From the NCBI GenBank assembly GCA_039919885.1, contig JBDSEV010000023.1, forward strand, positions 1 through 64,000: a DNA stretch of 64,000 nt, read 5' to 3'. Below, one piece after another: positions 35,734-44,081 of this stretch. The number at the start of each line of letters is the position of its first letter. The first letter of the stretch is position 1. The position numbers and the translations under genes are program-made. The notes beneath the pieces are model-generated. The model searched no databases and was not told where the DNA came from. It worked only from the letters and a program-made list of their open reading frames with translations. The stretch comes from JACMLD01 sp039919885 (lineage in GTDB: Bacteria; Bacteroidota; Bacteroidia; Chitinophagales; Chitinophagaceae).

Positions 35734-36668
35734 ATACATGCGATATGAAAAAGGTGATTGTCACGGCAAAGGTTCATGAGTACCTGAAGGATCGACTGCA
35801 AAAAGCGGGATTTGATATTGTGTATGATCCACAATTGACCTATGCTCAATTGGAAAACATGATTCATGAAGCAACAGGATTGATTGTAACCACCCGCCTT
35901 ACAATAGATAAAGCGATCATAGATAAGGCACCCCTGCTGCAATGGATCGGAAGACTGGGAAGCGGTATGGAGCTGATTGATACAGTCTACGCGGAAAGCA
36001 AAGGCATCCGGTGCGTCAGCAGCCCGGAAGGCAACCGCAATGCAGTGGGGGAACAGGTACTGGGTATGTTATTGAGCCTGATGAATAATATTAACAAAGG
36101 CATGCAGGAGATAGGACAGGGAAAGTGGGTTCGTGATGAAAACCGGGGTACAGAACTGAGCGGAAAAACAGTTGGTATAATTGGGTTTGGGAATGCCGGT
36201 GCGGCATTTGCAAAACTTTTATCATCTTTCGATGTAACCGTGCTGGCCTATGATAAATACAAAAGCAATTTTGGCAAAGACTACGTAAAGGAAGCCAGCC
36301 TGGAAGAAGTTTGTGCTGGCGCAGACGTCATCAGTTTTCATGTACCGTTAACTGCAGAGACTTTGCACATGGCCAATGACAATTTTTTTAATTCATTGAA
36401 AAAACGTCCTTATTTTATCAACGCATCGCGCGGTAAAGTGCATAACACGGCGGCAGTAATAAGCGCGCTTCAACAAAACAAGATTGCCGGTGCAGCATTG
36501 GATGTACTGGAAAATGAAAAGCTGCAAACTTATACGCCGGAAGAAAATGAACAGCTGCAATGGCTGCTGGTGCAACGCAATGTTATTGTTACCCCCCATA
36601 TAGCCGGGTACACCCATGAGGCATTTTATAAAATGGCAAAAGTGGTACTCGATAAGTTATCTCTTTAA
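35730..36668 (+). CDS. D-isomer-specific 2-hydroxyacid dehydrogenase
   Basis: An NAD-dependent dehydrogenase of the phosphoglycerate dehydrogenase superfamily, 312 residues. Rossmann motif VGIIGFGNAGAAFAK; catalytic elements are INASRGKVHNT (arginine), LDVLENEKL (glutamate region) and TPHIAGYTHEA (histidine). There is no C-terminal ACT domain, so it is the short form. The exact substrate is not readable; 3-phosphoglycerate or another 2-keto acid is possible. Start 35730 overlaps the rsmA stop and implies translational coupling; ATG 35745 is an alternative with one more family-like residue order (MKKVIVTAKV). Confidence 0.88.
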   Translation: MNTCDMKKVIVTAKVHEYLKDRLQKAGFDIVYDPQLTYAQLENMIHEATGLIVTTRLTIDKAIIDKAPLLQWIGRLGSGMELIDTVYAESKGIRCVSSPEGNRNAVGEQVLGMLLSLMNNINKGMQEIGQGKWVRDENRGTELSGKTVGIIGFGNAGAAFAKLLSSFDVTVLAYDKYKSNFGKDYVKEASLEEVCAGADVISFHVPLTAETLHMANDNFFNSLKKRPYFINASRGKVHNTAAVISALQQNKIAGAALDVLENEKLQTYTPEENEQLQWLLVQRNVIVTPHIAGYTHEAFYKMAKVVLDKLSL

Positions 36669-36866
36669 AAAGTGAACCGCTTCCGCAGGTATTTTTAAAT
36701 CATGATAATTACGGGGCGCTCCTGAAATACTGGCCGCTGCTTTGCGCAAAACAAATTTGTGGGCCGGTTTAGCTATCATACAGCCCGGCCGCAGGTAACG
36801 GGAAAATGCCCCTGAAACAGCCGGTTTGTGCTTAAAAAGCCTGCATTTTTCAGGTTAAAATTTCAG

Positions 36867-36874
36867 TATCTTTG
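36867..36874 (+). promoter_or_regulatory. -7 box of the greA promoter
   Basis: TATCTTTG is an exact match to TAnnTTTG. The -33 box is weak (ATTT about 19-20 bp upstream). Transcription should begin near 36881, just before the leader hairpin. Confidence 0.55.
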
Positions 36875-36883
36875 TTTATATGG

Positions 36884-36923
36884 CAACGCCTCGGTAATAC
36901 ATCTGGGGCGTTGTTATTTTTTT
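36884..36923 (+). terminator. terminator-like hairpin in the greA leader
   Basis: CAACGCC (36884-36890) pairs with GGCGTTG (36907-36913), 16-nt loop, followed by TTA and seven T (36917-36923). It lies after the greA -7 box and 23 bp before the ATG, so it could stop transcription before the gene. Confidence 0.65.
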
Positions 36924-36946
36924 CTGTTCACTAATCAAAGAAGACT

Positions 36947-37420
36947 ATGAGTGATGTAATTTATGTTACAAAGGAAACGCTGGAGCAACTCAAGGCTGAG
37001 CTGCACCACATGAAAACAGTTGACCGGCCGGCTGCTTCCAAAGCTATTGGCGAAGCCCGCGAAAAAGGAGATCTAAAAGAGAACGCAGAATATGATGCGG
37101 CCAAAGAGGCGCAGGGCTTGCTGGAAGCGAGGATGAAGAAAATGGAAACGGATCTTGCCAACGTACGTATCCTGGATACCGCTGAAATTGACACCAGTAA
37201 AGTAAGCATTCTTACAAGGGTTGTATTGACCAACCTGAACCTGAAAAAACAAGTCAGTTACCAGATTGTTTCTGAAAAAGAAGCGGATTTGAAACTGGGA
37301 AAGATCTCGGTTACTTCACCTATTGGAAAGTCATTGCTCGGTAAAGTGGTGGGCGAAGAAGTAGATGTAAACGTACCTGCCGGTGTGCTCAAATTTAAAG
37401 TGGAAAGTATATCTGCATAA
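36947..37420 (+). CDS. greA: transcription elongation factor GreA
   Basis: GreA, 157 residues, rescues backtracked RNA polymerase by stimulating transcript cleavage. The N-terminal coiled coil contains GEAREKGDLKENAEYDAAKEAQ; the two acidic residues at its tip (DLKENAEYD) are the catalytic ones. The C-terminal FKBP-like domain (ISVTSPIGKSLLGKVVGEEV) binds polymerase. The leader carries a terminator-like hairpin, and a terminator follows. A HIT-family gene comes next on the same strand, a common arrangement in Bacteroidota. Confidence 0.97.
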   Translation: MSDVIYVTKETLEQLKAELHHMKTVDRPAASKAIGEAREKGDLKENAEYDAAKEAQGLLEARMKKMETDLANVRILDTAEIDTSKVSILTRVVLTNLNLKKQVSYQIVSEKEADLKLGKISVTSPIGKSLLGKVVGEEVDVNVPAGVLKFKVESISA

Positions 37421-37445
37421 CGAAAGTATTGCATCGCTTAATGAT

Positions 37446-37479
37446 ATGGGCAGGAGTTATCCGGCCCATTTGCTTTTTT
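37446..37479 (+). terminator. terminator after greA
   Basis: ATGGGC (37446-37451) pairs with GCCCAT (37464-37469), an inner GGA/TCC may extend the helix, and a six-T run ends at 37479. Confidence 0.75.
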
Positions 37480-37585
37480 AATACCGGGATGCAGCTGCGC
37501 AAATACGGAAACAAAAGGGCTGCAGATTGAATAGTTGTTGCGGTCCTGGTGTTTTAACAGCGGCTTTACAATTAAAATAATCACC

Positions 37586-37978
37586 ATGACTATTTTTTCA
37601 AAAATCATTGCCGGCCAGATTCCGGCTTTTAAGATTGCAGAAGATGATCTTTTCTTTGCCTTTCTTGATATATCACCGTTGCGTGAAGGGCATACCCTGG
37701 TTATTCCAAAAATAGAAACGGATAAATTTTTTGATTTGCCGGATGATTACCTCGCCAGAATCCTGGTATTTGCTAAACCCATCGCACATGCCATAGAAAA
37801 CGCATTTCATTGCAAGCGCTGCGGCCTCACGGTTGTGGGACTGGAAGTGCCCCATGCCCACCTTCATCTGATACCACTTGACGCTGCGGACGACATGGAT
37901 TTCAAAAAACAGCATTTACAACTTTCGCAGGAAGAACTAAAAGCCACACAGGAAAAACTGCTCGCTCATTTGCTTTAG
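37586..37978 (+). CDS. HIT family nucleotide-binding protein
   Basis: A 130-residue histidine-triad protein of the Hint branch, which hydrolyses nucleoside phosphoramidates and related nucleotides. ATG 37586 (MTIFSKIIAGQIPAF) matches the usual family start; an in-frame TTG upstream at 37535 is rejected. The catalytic triad is VPHAHLHLIPL. The FFAFLDISPLREGHTLVIPK stretch is also typical. It is separated from greA by a terminator. Physiological substrate unknown. Confidence 0.93.
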   Translation: MTIFSKIIAGQIPAFKIAEDDLFFAFLDISPLREGHTLVIPKIETDKFFDLPDDYLARILVFAKPIAHAIENAFHCKRCGLTVVGLEVPHAHLHLIPLDAADDMDFKKQHLQLSQEELKATQEKLLAHLL

Positions 37979-38032
37979 CGGCAAGGGTAATGTAGCAATA
38001 TAAACGAGCAATCTATGCTTGTCACCAAACAA

Positions 38033-38602
38033 CTACCTGGTTTTTATCCTGCCTGGGTTTTGCACGATAAAATCATTCCAGCCTTTTGTTGTTTTGGCAG
38101 TTGCCTTTAAGGGTGAAACCGTTTGATAATGGTGACAGAGCGCCACGGCCAATGCATCAGAAGCATCATAGTATTTAAGATCAGTTTCGGACAGTTGCAG
38201 GATGTGCTGCAGCATTTTCCAAACCTGGAGTTTATCTGCATTGCCATTGCCCGTTATGGACTGCTTTATTTTTTTTGGTGAATATTCGGTAACCGGTATG
38301 GATGATTGCATGGCTGCTGCAATAGCTACTCCCTGGGCCCGCCCCAGCTTCAGCATGCTTTGAACGTTTTTTCCAAAGAAAGGTGCTTCAATTGCAAACA
38401 GCTGTGGCCGATGGGCTATAATGAGCTTACACACTTTTGTATGGATCATTTCAAGCCGTTCATAAATATCTTTTTGTCCGCCCAGTTTTAAAACATCCAT
38501 TTCCAACAGCCGTATGCTATTGCCCTGTATGGCTATCAGGCCAAAACCCATTACCACGGTACCAGGGTCTATCCCCAGAATTATTTTTGGTGCTGTTTGC
38601 AA
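38033..38602 (-). CDS. ruvC: crossover junction endodeoxyribonuclease RuvC
   Basis: Holliday-junction resolvase, 189 residues. The acidic active site is formed by Asp12 (ILGIDPGT), Glu in LFAIEAPFFGKN and the aspartates of YYDASDALAVALCHH, all present. The apparent start is TTG 38602 (MQTAPKIILGIDPG); no ATG or GTG fits the family N-terminus, so the start codon is rare. The start is only 24 bp from that of the divergent flippase-like gene, and promoters for each probably lie in or at the start of the other. ruvA and ruvB are not in the window. Confidence 0.93.
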   Translation of the reverse strand: MQTAPKIILGIDPGTVVMGFGLIAIQGNSIRLLEMDVLKLGGQKDIYERLEMIHTKVCKLIIAHRPQLFAIEAPFFGKNVQSMLKLGRAQGVAIAAAMQSSIPVTEYSPKKIKQSITGNGNADKLQVWKMLQHILQLSETDLKYYDASDALAVALCHHYQTVSPLKATAKTTKGWNDFIVQNPGRIKTR

Positions 38603-38613
38603 AAAGGAACTGT

Positions 38614-38621
38614 TATTTTTG
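38614..38621 (+). promoter_or_regulatory. -7 box just before the flippase-like gene
   Basis: TATTTTTG matches TAnnTTTG exactly and ends 5 bp before ATG 38627, the same spacing as at rsmA. No TTTG is found at the -33 distance, so it is weaker evidence. Confidence 0.4.
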
Positions 38622-38626
38622 AAAAG

Positions 38627-39619
38627 ATGTTTGTCAAAAACAAAAATATAAAAATACTGGTCAATTACGGGGTTGGCCCGGCTTTATTCATCTGGTTTAC
38701 GTATGTTATTTTTGAACAGGTGCGCACACAGGCACATTTACAGGACGCGCTTAATAATCTAAGGCTGTCCGTAACGGGTGCACAATCGTGGAAATTGTAC
38801 ATGGCCATATTCCTGGTGCCTGTAAACTGGGGCCTGGAAGCAAGGAAATGGCAGGTGTTGTTAAAACAGGTGGAGGGCATCCATTTCTTTAATGCATTTA
38901 AAGCGGTGCTGGCCGGTCTTGCATTTTCTATGAATACACCCAACCGCATCGGCGAATATGCGGGTAGGGTTTTGTATGTGCACGAGGGCAACCGGTGGAA
39001 GGCGTTTTCGCTGACCATCATCGGCAGTTTCAGCCAGTTAATTGTTACCATGGTAATGGGGTTGGGTGGCCTGCTGTTTTTGCTGCTGAACCCGGTAACC
39101 GCTGCAGGCGTTGCTGACTATTATATCTGGATACGGGTTTTATTGTCTGGCAGCGTACTGGTAACCGCTTTGCTGTTGCTGATATATTTCCGGCTGGGCC
39201 AACTGATAAGATGGATTGAAAAAATTCCAAAAGCAAAATCGTTTCTGCAGCATTTGATGGTGATAGCATCGCTTCCTGTTACAATTTTGTTAAGAACAAT
39301 CGGTCTGTCATTTGTACGCTATATCATCTTTGTTTTTCAATATATCTTACTGCTGCAATTGTTTGGGGTAGACGTGGCGGTTTGGCATTGCTTTTGGCTG
39401 ATCAGTGTGCTGTATCTTATTCTTGCAATTACCCCAACCATTGCACTGGCAGAAGTTGGCCTTCGGGGACAGGTAAGCCTGTTGTTGTTTACGTTGGTAA
39501 GTGCAAATAAGTTTGGTATTGCGGGTGCTGCCACTTCCATCTGGTTTATCAACCTGGTGGTACCGGCGCTTACGGGCAGCCTTTTATTTGTAAGCCTTAA
39601 AATATTTTCAGATAAATGA
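38627..39619 (+). CDS. flippase-like membrane protein (lysylphosphatidylglycerol synthase TM region family)
   Basis: A 330-residue inner-membrane protein with about eight transmembrane helices. It resembles the membrane region of lysylphosphatidylglycerol synthases (UPF0104/YbhN-like), with the family patterns WGLEARKWQVLL, SMNTPNRIGEYAGR and TPTIALAEVGLRG. There is no aminoacyltransferase domain, so a lipid-flipping role is the family expectation. ATG 38627 is chosen over TTG 38597, which would overlap ruvC. Its stop overlaps the ATG of the DUF3108 gene, so the two are co-translated. Confidence 0.85.
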   Translation: MFVKNKNIKILVNYGVGPALFIWFTYVIFEQVRTQAHLQDALNNLRLSVTGAQSWKLYMAIFLVPVNWGLEARKWQVLLKQVEGIHFFNAFKAVLAGLAFSMNTPNRIGEYAGRVLYVHEGNRWKAFSLTIIGSFSQLIVTMVMGLGGLLFLLLNPVTAAGVADYYIWIRVLLSGSVLVTALLLLIYFRLGQLIRWIEKIPKAKSFLQHLMVIASLPVTILLRTIGLSFVRYIIFVFQYILLLQLFGVDVAVWHCFWLISVLYLILAITPTIALAEVGLRGQVSLLLFTLVSANKFGIAGAATSIWFINLVVPALTGSLLFVSLKIFSDK

Positions 39620-40407
39620 GAAGACTCTTTTTACTTACACTCCTGCTATTTGCATCGCGCTTTGCATTAAATGCAGGCGATGAATTTTGTGGTATCCGCA
39701 ACTCCGCTTTTCAGACAGGTGAGCAAACTGTTTTTAAAGTGTTTTATACTTTGGGTGTATACATTGCCGCAGGTGAAGCCAGCTTCAATGTAAACCTGGA
39801 AAAATTTAACAACAAGCCGGTATACCACATTACCGGGGAGGGTAAGACCTACAGCTTTTATGACAGCTTCTTCCGCGTGCGCGATAAATATGAAAGTTTT
39901 GTAGACACCAGCACCCTGCTACCCATGAAATTTCTCCGCAACGTAGATGAAGGCGGGTATAAAAAATATGAAAATGTAACCTTTAACCATCAAACCAATA
40001 CAGCCGTTACCAACAACGGGGTTTTTAAAGTGGCGAATTGTGTGCAGGATGTAGTGAGTGCAATTTTTTATGCGCGCAATATCGATTTCAATAAGTATAA
40101 GCCGGAAGATAAAATTCCGTTTACCATGTTCCTCGACAACGAAAATTATAATTTATACATCCGTTACCTGGGCAAAGAAATTATAAAAACGAAGTATGGT
40201 AAATTCAGGGCAATTAAATTTAAACCCTTGCTGGTAAAAGGAACCATCTTTGAAGGTGGCGAAAAAATGATGGTTTGGGTGAGTGATGATGCCAACCATT
40301 TGCCCCTGCGCGTTGAAAGCCCCATTAGCGTAGGCAGCATCAAGGTAGACATGATGTCTTACCGCAACCTGCGCTATCCGCTTACTTCACTGGTGTCTGT
40401 AAGATAA
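39616..40407 (+). CDS. DUF3108 domain-containing exported protein
   Basis: A 263-residue periplasmic protein with signal peptide MRRLFLLTLLLFASRFALNAG. The mature part matches the DUF3108 pattern: an early YTLGVYIAAGEASFNV, then FYDSFFRVRDKYESFVDTSTLLP and a late WVSDDANHLPLRVES. DUF3108 proteins are predicted beta-rich, of unknown function, and related in fold to lipocalin or LolA-like carriers. Translational overlap with the flippase-like gene suggests a shared role in moving an envelope lipid, which is an inference. Confidence 0.85.
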   Translation: MRRLFLLTLLLFASRFALNAGDEFCGIRNSAFQTGEQTVFKVFYTLGVYIAAGEASFNVNLEKFNNKPVYHITGEGKTYSFYDSFFRVRDKYESFVDTSTLLPMKFLRNVDEGGYKKYENVTFNHQTNTAVTNNGVFKVANCVQDVVSAIFYARNIDFNKYKPEDKIPFTMFLDNENYNLYIRYLGKEIIKTKYGKFRAIKFKPLLVKGTIFEGGEKMMVWVSDDANHLPLRVESPISVGSIKVDMMSYRNLRYPLTSLVSVR

Positions 40408-40762
40408 CCCGCTTTACAATTATTGATTGGCCAGCACGTAACGTTTTTGCTGGTTGCACTGCCCTATGCTACTGGCTGCTATGGATTAATTTGCTTTGCA
40501 GCAAACTTAGTAATTCCTGAAATACCTTCATTATTGTGCCATTGTTTGCAGTTTATAACAACCGATTTCGGAAAATACTAAACCAGTTAACCGCGGGGAT
40601 TTACTGTAAATAGCATGCGTGTTTTACAGTAAATACTTTTTCAAAAAATAAGCGCTTCAAATTTAGCCACTGAAGTCCATGGTAACCCTTATCCCCGAAT
40701 TAATGCCTTTCTTATATTGCATTTATTAATTTATCCTGATATCTTGCCTTTCCAATCATCTT
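40408..40762 (+). other. intergenic region upstream of the small secreted paralogues
   Basis: 355 bp without a gene. It holds the paired palindromes listed next. A TATCTTGC near 40740 is a poor -7 candidate. Nothing else stands out. Confidence 0.5.
40599..40634. promoter_or_regulatory. paired TTTACnGTAAA palindromes
   Basis: TTTACTGTAAA (40600-40610) and TTTACAGTAAA (40623-40633) are each near-perfect palindromes and together form a 12-bp inverted repeat (40599-40610 with 40623-40634). Centres are 23 bp apart, about two helix turns. A regulator-binding site is likely; a terminator is the alternative because ACTTTTT follows. Confidence 0.45.
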
Positions 40763-41200
40763 ATGAAAAAAGCATTGCTCTGTTTACTATTAATACCTTT
40801 TGCCGGCATTAGCAGGCTGAACAATATACTGCCACCTGCTGGCAGCATTGTTGATATTCGCACGGGCGAATGGCCGATAGCGCTGCAGAGAACAGTGGCG
40901 CGTTCAGACACCAGTTATTCACTGCAATTCCGGGATATGCAGGTGATGAGCGGCGTGGTAATGGACACGCTTTCTTTTAATGATGTGGTACAACTAAAAT
41001 ATTTTGAAAAAGCACTGACGGTATTGAAAACAGGTCATACCGGTGATATCGCCAGGTTTAGTGACTACTCCATAAAAAGAGCAGACAAAAAATACCAGGG
41101 TACCTGGTATATACTCAAATTAAAATATGGGTTAACTGATTTCAAACAATCTGAAGCTGACATCCTGATCAAAACAATAAAGGGCCTGAAATTTGAATAG
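40763..41200 (+). CDS. small secreted protein of unknown function, paralogue 1
   Basis: A 145-residue protein beginning MKKALLCLLLIPFAG, a probable signal peptide. I do not recognise a family. It aligns over its whole length with the next gene: shared blocks are EWPIALQR, SLQFRD, KYFEKALTVLKTGHTGDIARFSDYSIKR and FKQSEADILIKTI. There are no cysteines in the mature part. The pattern of alternating hydrophobic residues suggests a small alpha/beta fold. The two genes are tandem duplicates, 127 bp apart. Confidence 0.7.
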   Translation: MKKALLCLLLIPFAGISRLNNILPPAGSIVDIRTGEWPIALQRTVARSDTSYSLQFRDMQVMSGVVMDTLSFNDVVQLKYFEKALTVLKTGHTGDIARFSDYSIKRADKKYQGTWYILKLKYGLTDFKQSEADILIKTIKGLKFE

Positions 41201-41327
41201 ACCGGCCCGCAAGTGATCAACGACGCCAGCTGTTGGGTCAGCACTAAAAGCGGTTATTGTTGTCCGCTATACGAAGCATAAAAATTTTTAATGATACCAA
41301 ACTTTGAAAAACTAAAATTAAATTGAC

Positions 41328-41762
41328 ATGAAAAAGCTGATTCTGATATCCTTCTTTTTGCCTTTCGCGGCTAAGGCACAGTTTACCATCGTAAATACCT
41401 CTACCATTAGCCTGGTTGAATTAAGACAGGGAGAACAGTGGCCCATCACCCTGCAGCGGGTTTGCAAGGAATCGGATACTTGCTATGTGCTGCAGTTTCG
41501 CGATCAGCAATCCGGCAATTCTGAAATCATGACAACCCTTAAGTTTACTAACCTGAACCAGTTGAGGTATTTTCAGCAGGGACTGGCCGCTTTAAAGAAC
41601 GGGGCCACGGGTGATGTTGCCAAATTCAAAGACTATACAATTAAAAGAGTTGATATAAAGAAGGATGGCGCATCGTATATCCTGAGTTGCGGCATGGGAT
41701 CGATAACCAACTTTAAACAGCGGGAAGCCGACAAAATGATTTCTACCATTACCATGTTATAA
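41328..41762 (+). CDS. small secreted protein of unknown function, paralogue 2
   Basis: A 144-residue protein with a signal peptide ending near AKAQ. It is a paralogue of the preceding gene, with matching blocks QWPITLQR, VLQFRDQQ, RYFQQGLAALKNGATGDVAKFKDYTIKR and FKQREADKMISTI. It has gained cysteines absent from paralogue 1 (CKESDTC and SCGM), which could form a disulfide in the periplasm. Function unknown. A terminator follows. Confidence 0.7.
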   Translation: MKKLILISFFLPFAAKAQFTIVNTSTISLVELRQGEQWPITLQRVCKESDTCYVLQFRDQQSGNSEIMTTLKFTNLNQLRYFQQGLAALKNGATGDVAKFKDYTIKRVDIKKDGASYILSCGMGSITNFKQREADKMISTITML

Positions 41763-41778
41763 AAAGACCGTTCATGGC

Positions 41779-41829
41779 AAACCAGGCTTTTGTCCTTGCC
41801 AATTGGTAAGCACAAACGCCTGGTTTTTT
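41779..41829 (+). terminator. terminator after the small paralogue pair
   Basis: AAACCAGGC (41779-41787) pairs with GCCTGGTTT (41818-41826), an inner CTTGCC/GGTAAG stem fills the loop, and the T-run reaches 41829. It lies between convergent genes. Confidence 0.7.
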
Positions 41830-41840
41830 AATCAATCAAG

Positions 41841-42707
41841 CTATAATAGGGCTGTGAGCGTAAAAGTTTCTTTTTGCCTTATCCCTTTCTCGGTCATTTG
41901 CAGGGTACAACATTCGTTGTTTGTATCATGTTCAAAGAAAAGTATCCAATCATTGGCAAATGCAGTCTCTAAAAACATTTTTTTCTCCCCTAAAGTAGTA
42001 AGCGGAAACATGTCGTATGCCATTACATAAGGAATCGGCAGGTGACCAGCAGAGGGCAACAGGTCTGCCACGTATACGATTGTTTTGTTATTGTATTGTA
42101 TAACCGGCAACATCATCGCATCTGTATGACCGCTTACCAGGATAACCGATATGTTTTCCGTGATGCCTGATGGAAAAGGGCGTATTGTTGATGGCGCGTC
42201 ACCTACTGGTATAAATTTTAGGCGCCCGCTTTCCTGTATCGGCAGAATATTTTCTTTCAGGAACGATGCTTTCTCTCTTTCATTGGGTTCCGTTGCCCAT
42301 TTCCAGTGACGCTCATTGCTCCAGTAGACTGCATTTTTGAATGTGGGTACCAAAAGATCTCCTTCCCTTTTTATAGCCCCTCCACAATGATCAAAATGTA
42401 AATGGGTTAGCAATACATCTGTTATGTCGTCGCTGGTGAAACCGTGTTTTGCCAGCGAATTTTCCAGCGTGTCGTCGCCAAATAAATGGTAGTGACTGAA
42501 AAATTTAGCGTTCTGCTTATTGCCATTGCCCGTATCAATTAATATCAGCCGGTTGCCATCTTCTACCAGCAGGCAGCGAAGTGCCCAGCTGCACAGGTTG
42601 TTTTCATCTGCAGGGTTTAACTTGTTCCAGATGCTTTTTGGAACTACCCCGTACATGGCGCCGCCATCCAGTTTAAAAAAGCCGGTATTGATGGTATATA
42701 ACTTCAT
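41841..42707 (-). CDS. MBL-fold metallohydrolase
   Basis: A 288-residue metallo-beta-lactamase-fold hydrolase. The zinc motif is LTHLHFDHCGG, and further histidine/aspartate ligands are in SGHTDAMM and FEHDTN. Overall it resembles the branch that includes quorum-quenching lactonases, starting with LYTINTGFF and containing ALRCLLVEDGNRLILIDTG. No signal peptide, so it is cytoplasmic. The MFS gene begins upstream with only 3 bp between its stop and this ATG, so they form an operon. Substrate unknown. Confidence 0.85.
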   Translation of the reverse strand: MKLYTINTGFFKLDGGAMYGVVPKSIWNKLNPADENNLCSWALRCLLVEDGNRLILIDTGNGNKQNAKFFSHYHLFGDDTLENSLAKHGFTSDDITDVLLTHLHFDHCGGAIKREGDLLVPTFKNAVYWSNERHWKWATEPNEREKASFLKENILPIQESGRLKFIPVGDAPSTIRPFPSGITENISVILVSGHTDAMMLPVIQYNNKTIVYVADLLPSAGHLPIPYVMAYDMFPLTTLGEKKMFLETAFANDWILFFEHDTNNECCTLQMTEKGIRQKETFTLTALL

Positions 42708-42710
42708 TGT

Positions 42711-43988
42711 TTAACTAATTTTTTTTGCTGTTTGCGCAGTCAGCAAAAGAAAAATCAGGCCCATTGCAAAAAAACCAATAAGCGCCAATAAGGAAGTTCT
42801 CATAGAATGCGTAATTCCCTCAATAAATCCAAAACTGATCAAACCAATTACGATAGCCAGCTTTTCCGTTACATCATAAAAACTAAAAAAGGAAGCGGTA
42901 TCTTTTGTTTCGGGCATAAATTTGGAATAGGAGGACCGGCTCATGGATTGGATGCCACCCATTACCAATCCTACCAGTGCTGCAAGCACATAAAATTGCA
43001 TTTCGGTGTGCATAAAATATCCGGCCCCGCATATACAGATCCACAGCATAACAGTAAAAATCAGCACTTTTATGTTGCCAATTCGGTTGGACAGTTTAGA
43101 CATGCCGAGTGCGCCAAGAATGGCCACCAGTTGGATGATTACCGCTGTAATGATCAGTTTGGTGTTTTCTAATTTAAGTTCTTTTATGCCAAAGTCGATG
43201 GCCACCAGCATTACCGTTTGAACGCCCATGCTATAGAAAAAGAAAGCAGACAAAAACCGTTTAAGCAGCGGCAGGTGTATGAGCTGGTCCCAAACTTTTT
43301 TCAATTCTATAAAACCATTTGCCAGTACATGTGTCTTTGCAGATCTTTCAGATTTTGGGGTGATCGGCAACACCCTGAAAGTAATTTGCGCAAAGCCAAC
43401 CCACCAAACCCCTACCAGTAAAAACGTAATCTTTAGGGGGAGCGGACTGTCGGGCATCATTACTACAATGCCAAAGCCGATGAGTTGCATCAGCACACTT
43501 CCGATGTATCCGAAGGAATAGCCCCTTGCGCTTATCCGGTCCATGTCTTTTTCAGCGGCTATTTCGGGCAAATAAGAATTATAAAAAACCTGGCTGCCGT
43601 AAAATCCAATTCCGGCAAACATCAGACAAAGTAATCCCAGGTTTACATGGTCCTTATCAAAGAAAAATAAGAGTGAACAGCAAATGGCTCCCATATAGCA
43701 GAAGAACCGCATGAAATTTTTCTTGTTGCCGCGATAATCCGCAATAGACGAAAGAATGGGCGATAGAAAGGCGATGACCAGGAACCCGGCAGCCATTACG
43801 TAGTCTTTCAGTTCTGTATTTACATAGGTTCTTCCAAAAATAGTAATCCCTTTCGGAAAATTTTCCAGCGACGTAACGAACGCATAATATGCCGGAAAAA
43901 AAGTAGTGGTAATAACCAGGTTGTAGACCGAATTGGCCCAGTCGAACATTGCCCAGCCGTTGATAACTTTTTTAGAAGCAGTCTGCAT
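42711..43988 (-). CDS. MFS transporter, UMF1 (Atg22-like) family
   Basis: A 425-residue transporter with about 12 transmembrane helices. The N-terminal NGWAMFDWANSVYNLVI is the signature start of the UMF1 family, and GGIQSMSRSSYSKFMPE before helix 9 is also typical. Members are poorly characterised, related to yeast vacuolar amino-acid effluxer Atg22. It is the first gene of a two-gene operon with the MBL-fold hydrolase. It may import the substrate of that enzyme or export its product; this is inferred from context alone. Confidence 0.88.
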   Translation of the reverse strand: MQTASKKVINGWAMFDWANSVYNLVITTTFFPAYYAFVTSLENFPKGITIFGRTYVNTELKDYVMAAGFLVIAFLSPILSSIADYRGNKKNFMRFFCYMGAICCSLLFFFDKDHVNLGLLCLMFAGIGFYGSQVFYNSYLPEIAAEKDMDRISARGYSFGYIGSVLMQLIGFGIVVMMPDSPLPLKITFLLVGVWWVGFAQITFRVLPITPKSERSAKTHVLANGFIELKKVWDQLIHLPLLKRFLSAFFFYSMGVQTVMLVAIDFGIKELKLENTKLIITAVIIQLVAILGALGMSKLSNRIGNIKVLIFTVMLWICICGAGYFMHTEMQFYVLAALVGLVMGGIQSMSRSSYSKFMPETKDTASFFSFYDVTEKLAIVIGLISFGFIEGITHSMRTSLLALIGFFAMGLIFLLLTAQTAKKIS

Positions 43989-43989
43989 A

Positions 43990-44031
43990 TTTGATAATGT
44001 GAAAATATGAAAATGTGCTAATGGGGAAATG
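43990..44031. repeat. A/T-rich intergenic repeat string
   Basis: The stretch contains TGTGAAAATATGAAAATGTG, similar to the arms of the repeat at 1543-1592. It lies directly upstream of the MFS gene start. A member of a dispersed family is likely but cannot be tested within the window. Confidence 0.35.
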
Positions 44032-44081
44032 CAGCAACCACGAATATTTACAGGTGTTTATGGCAACAGCATTGTCACTTT

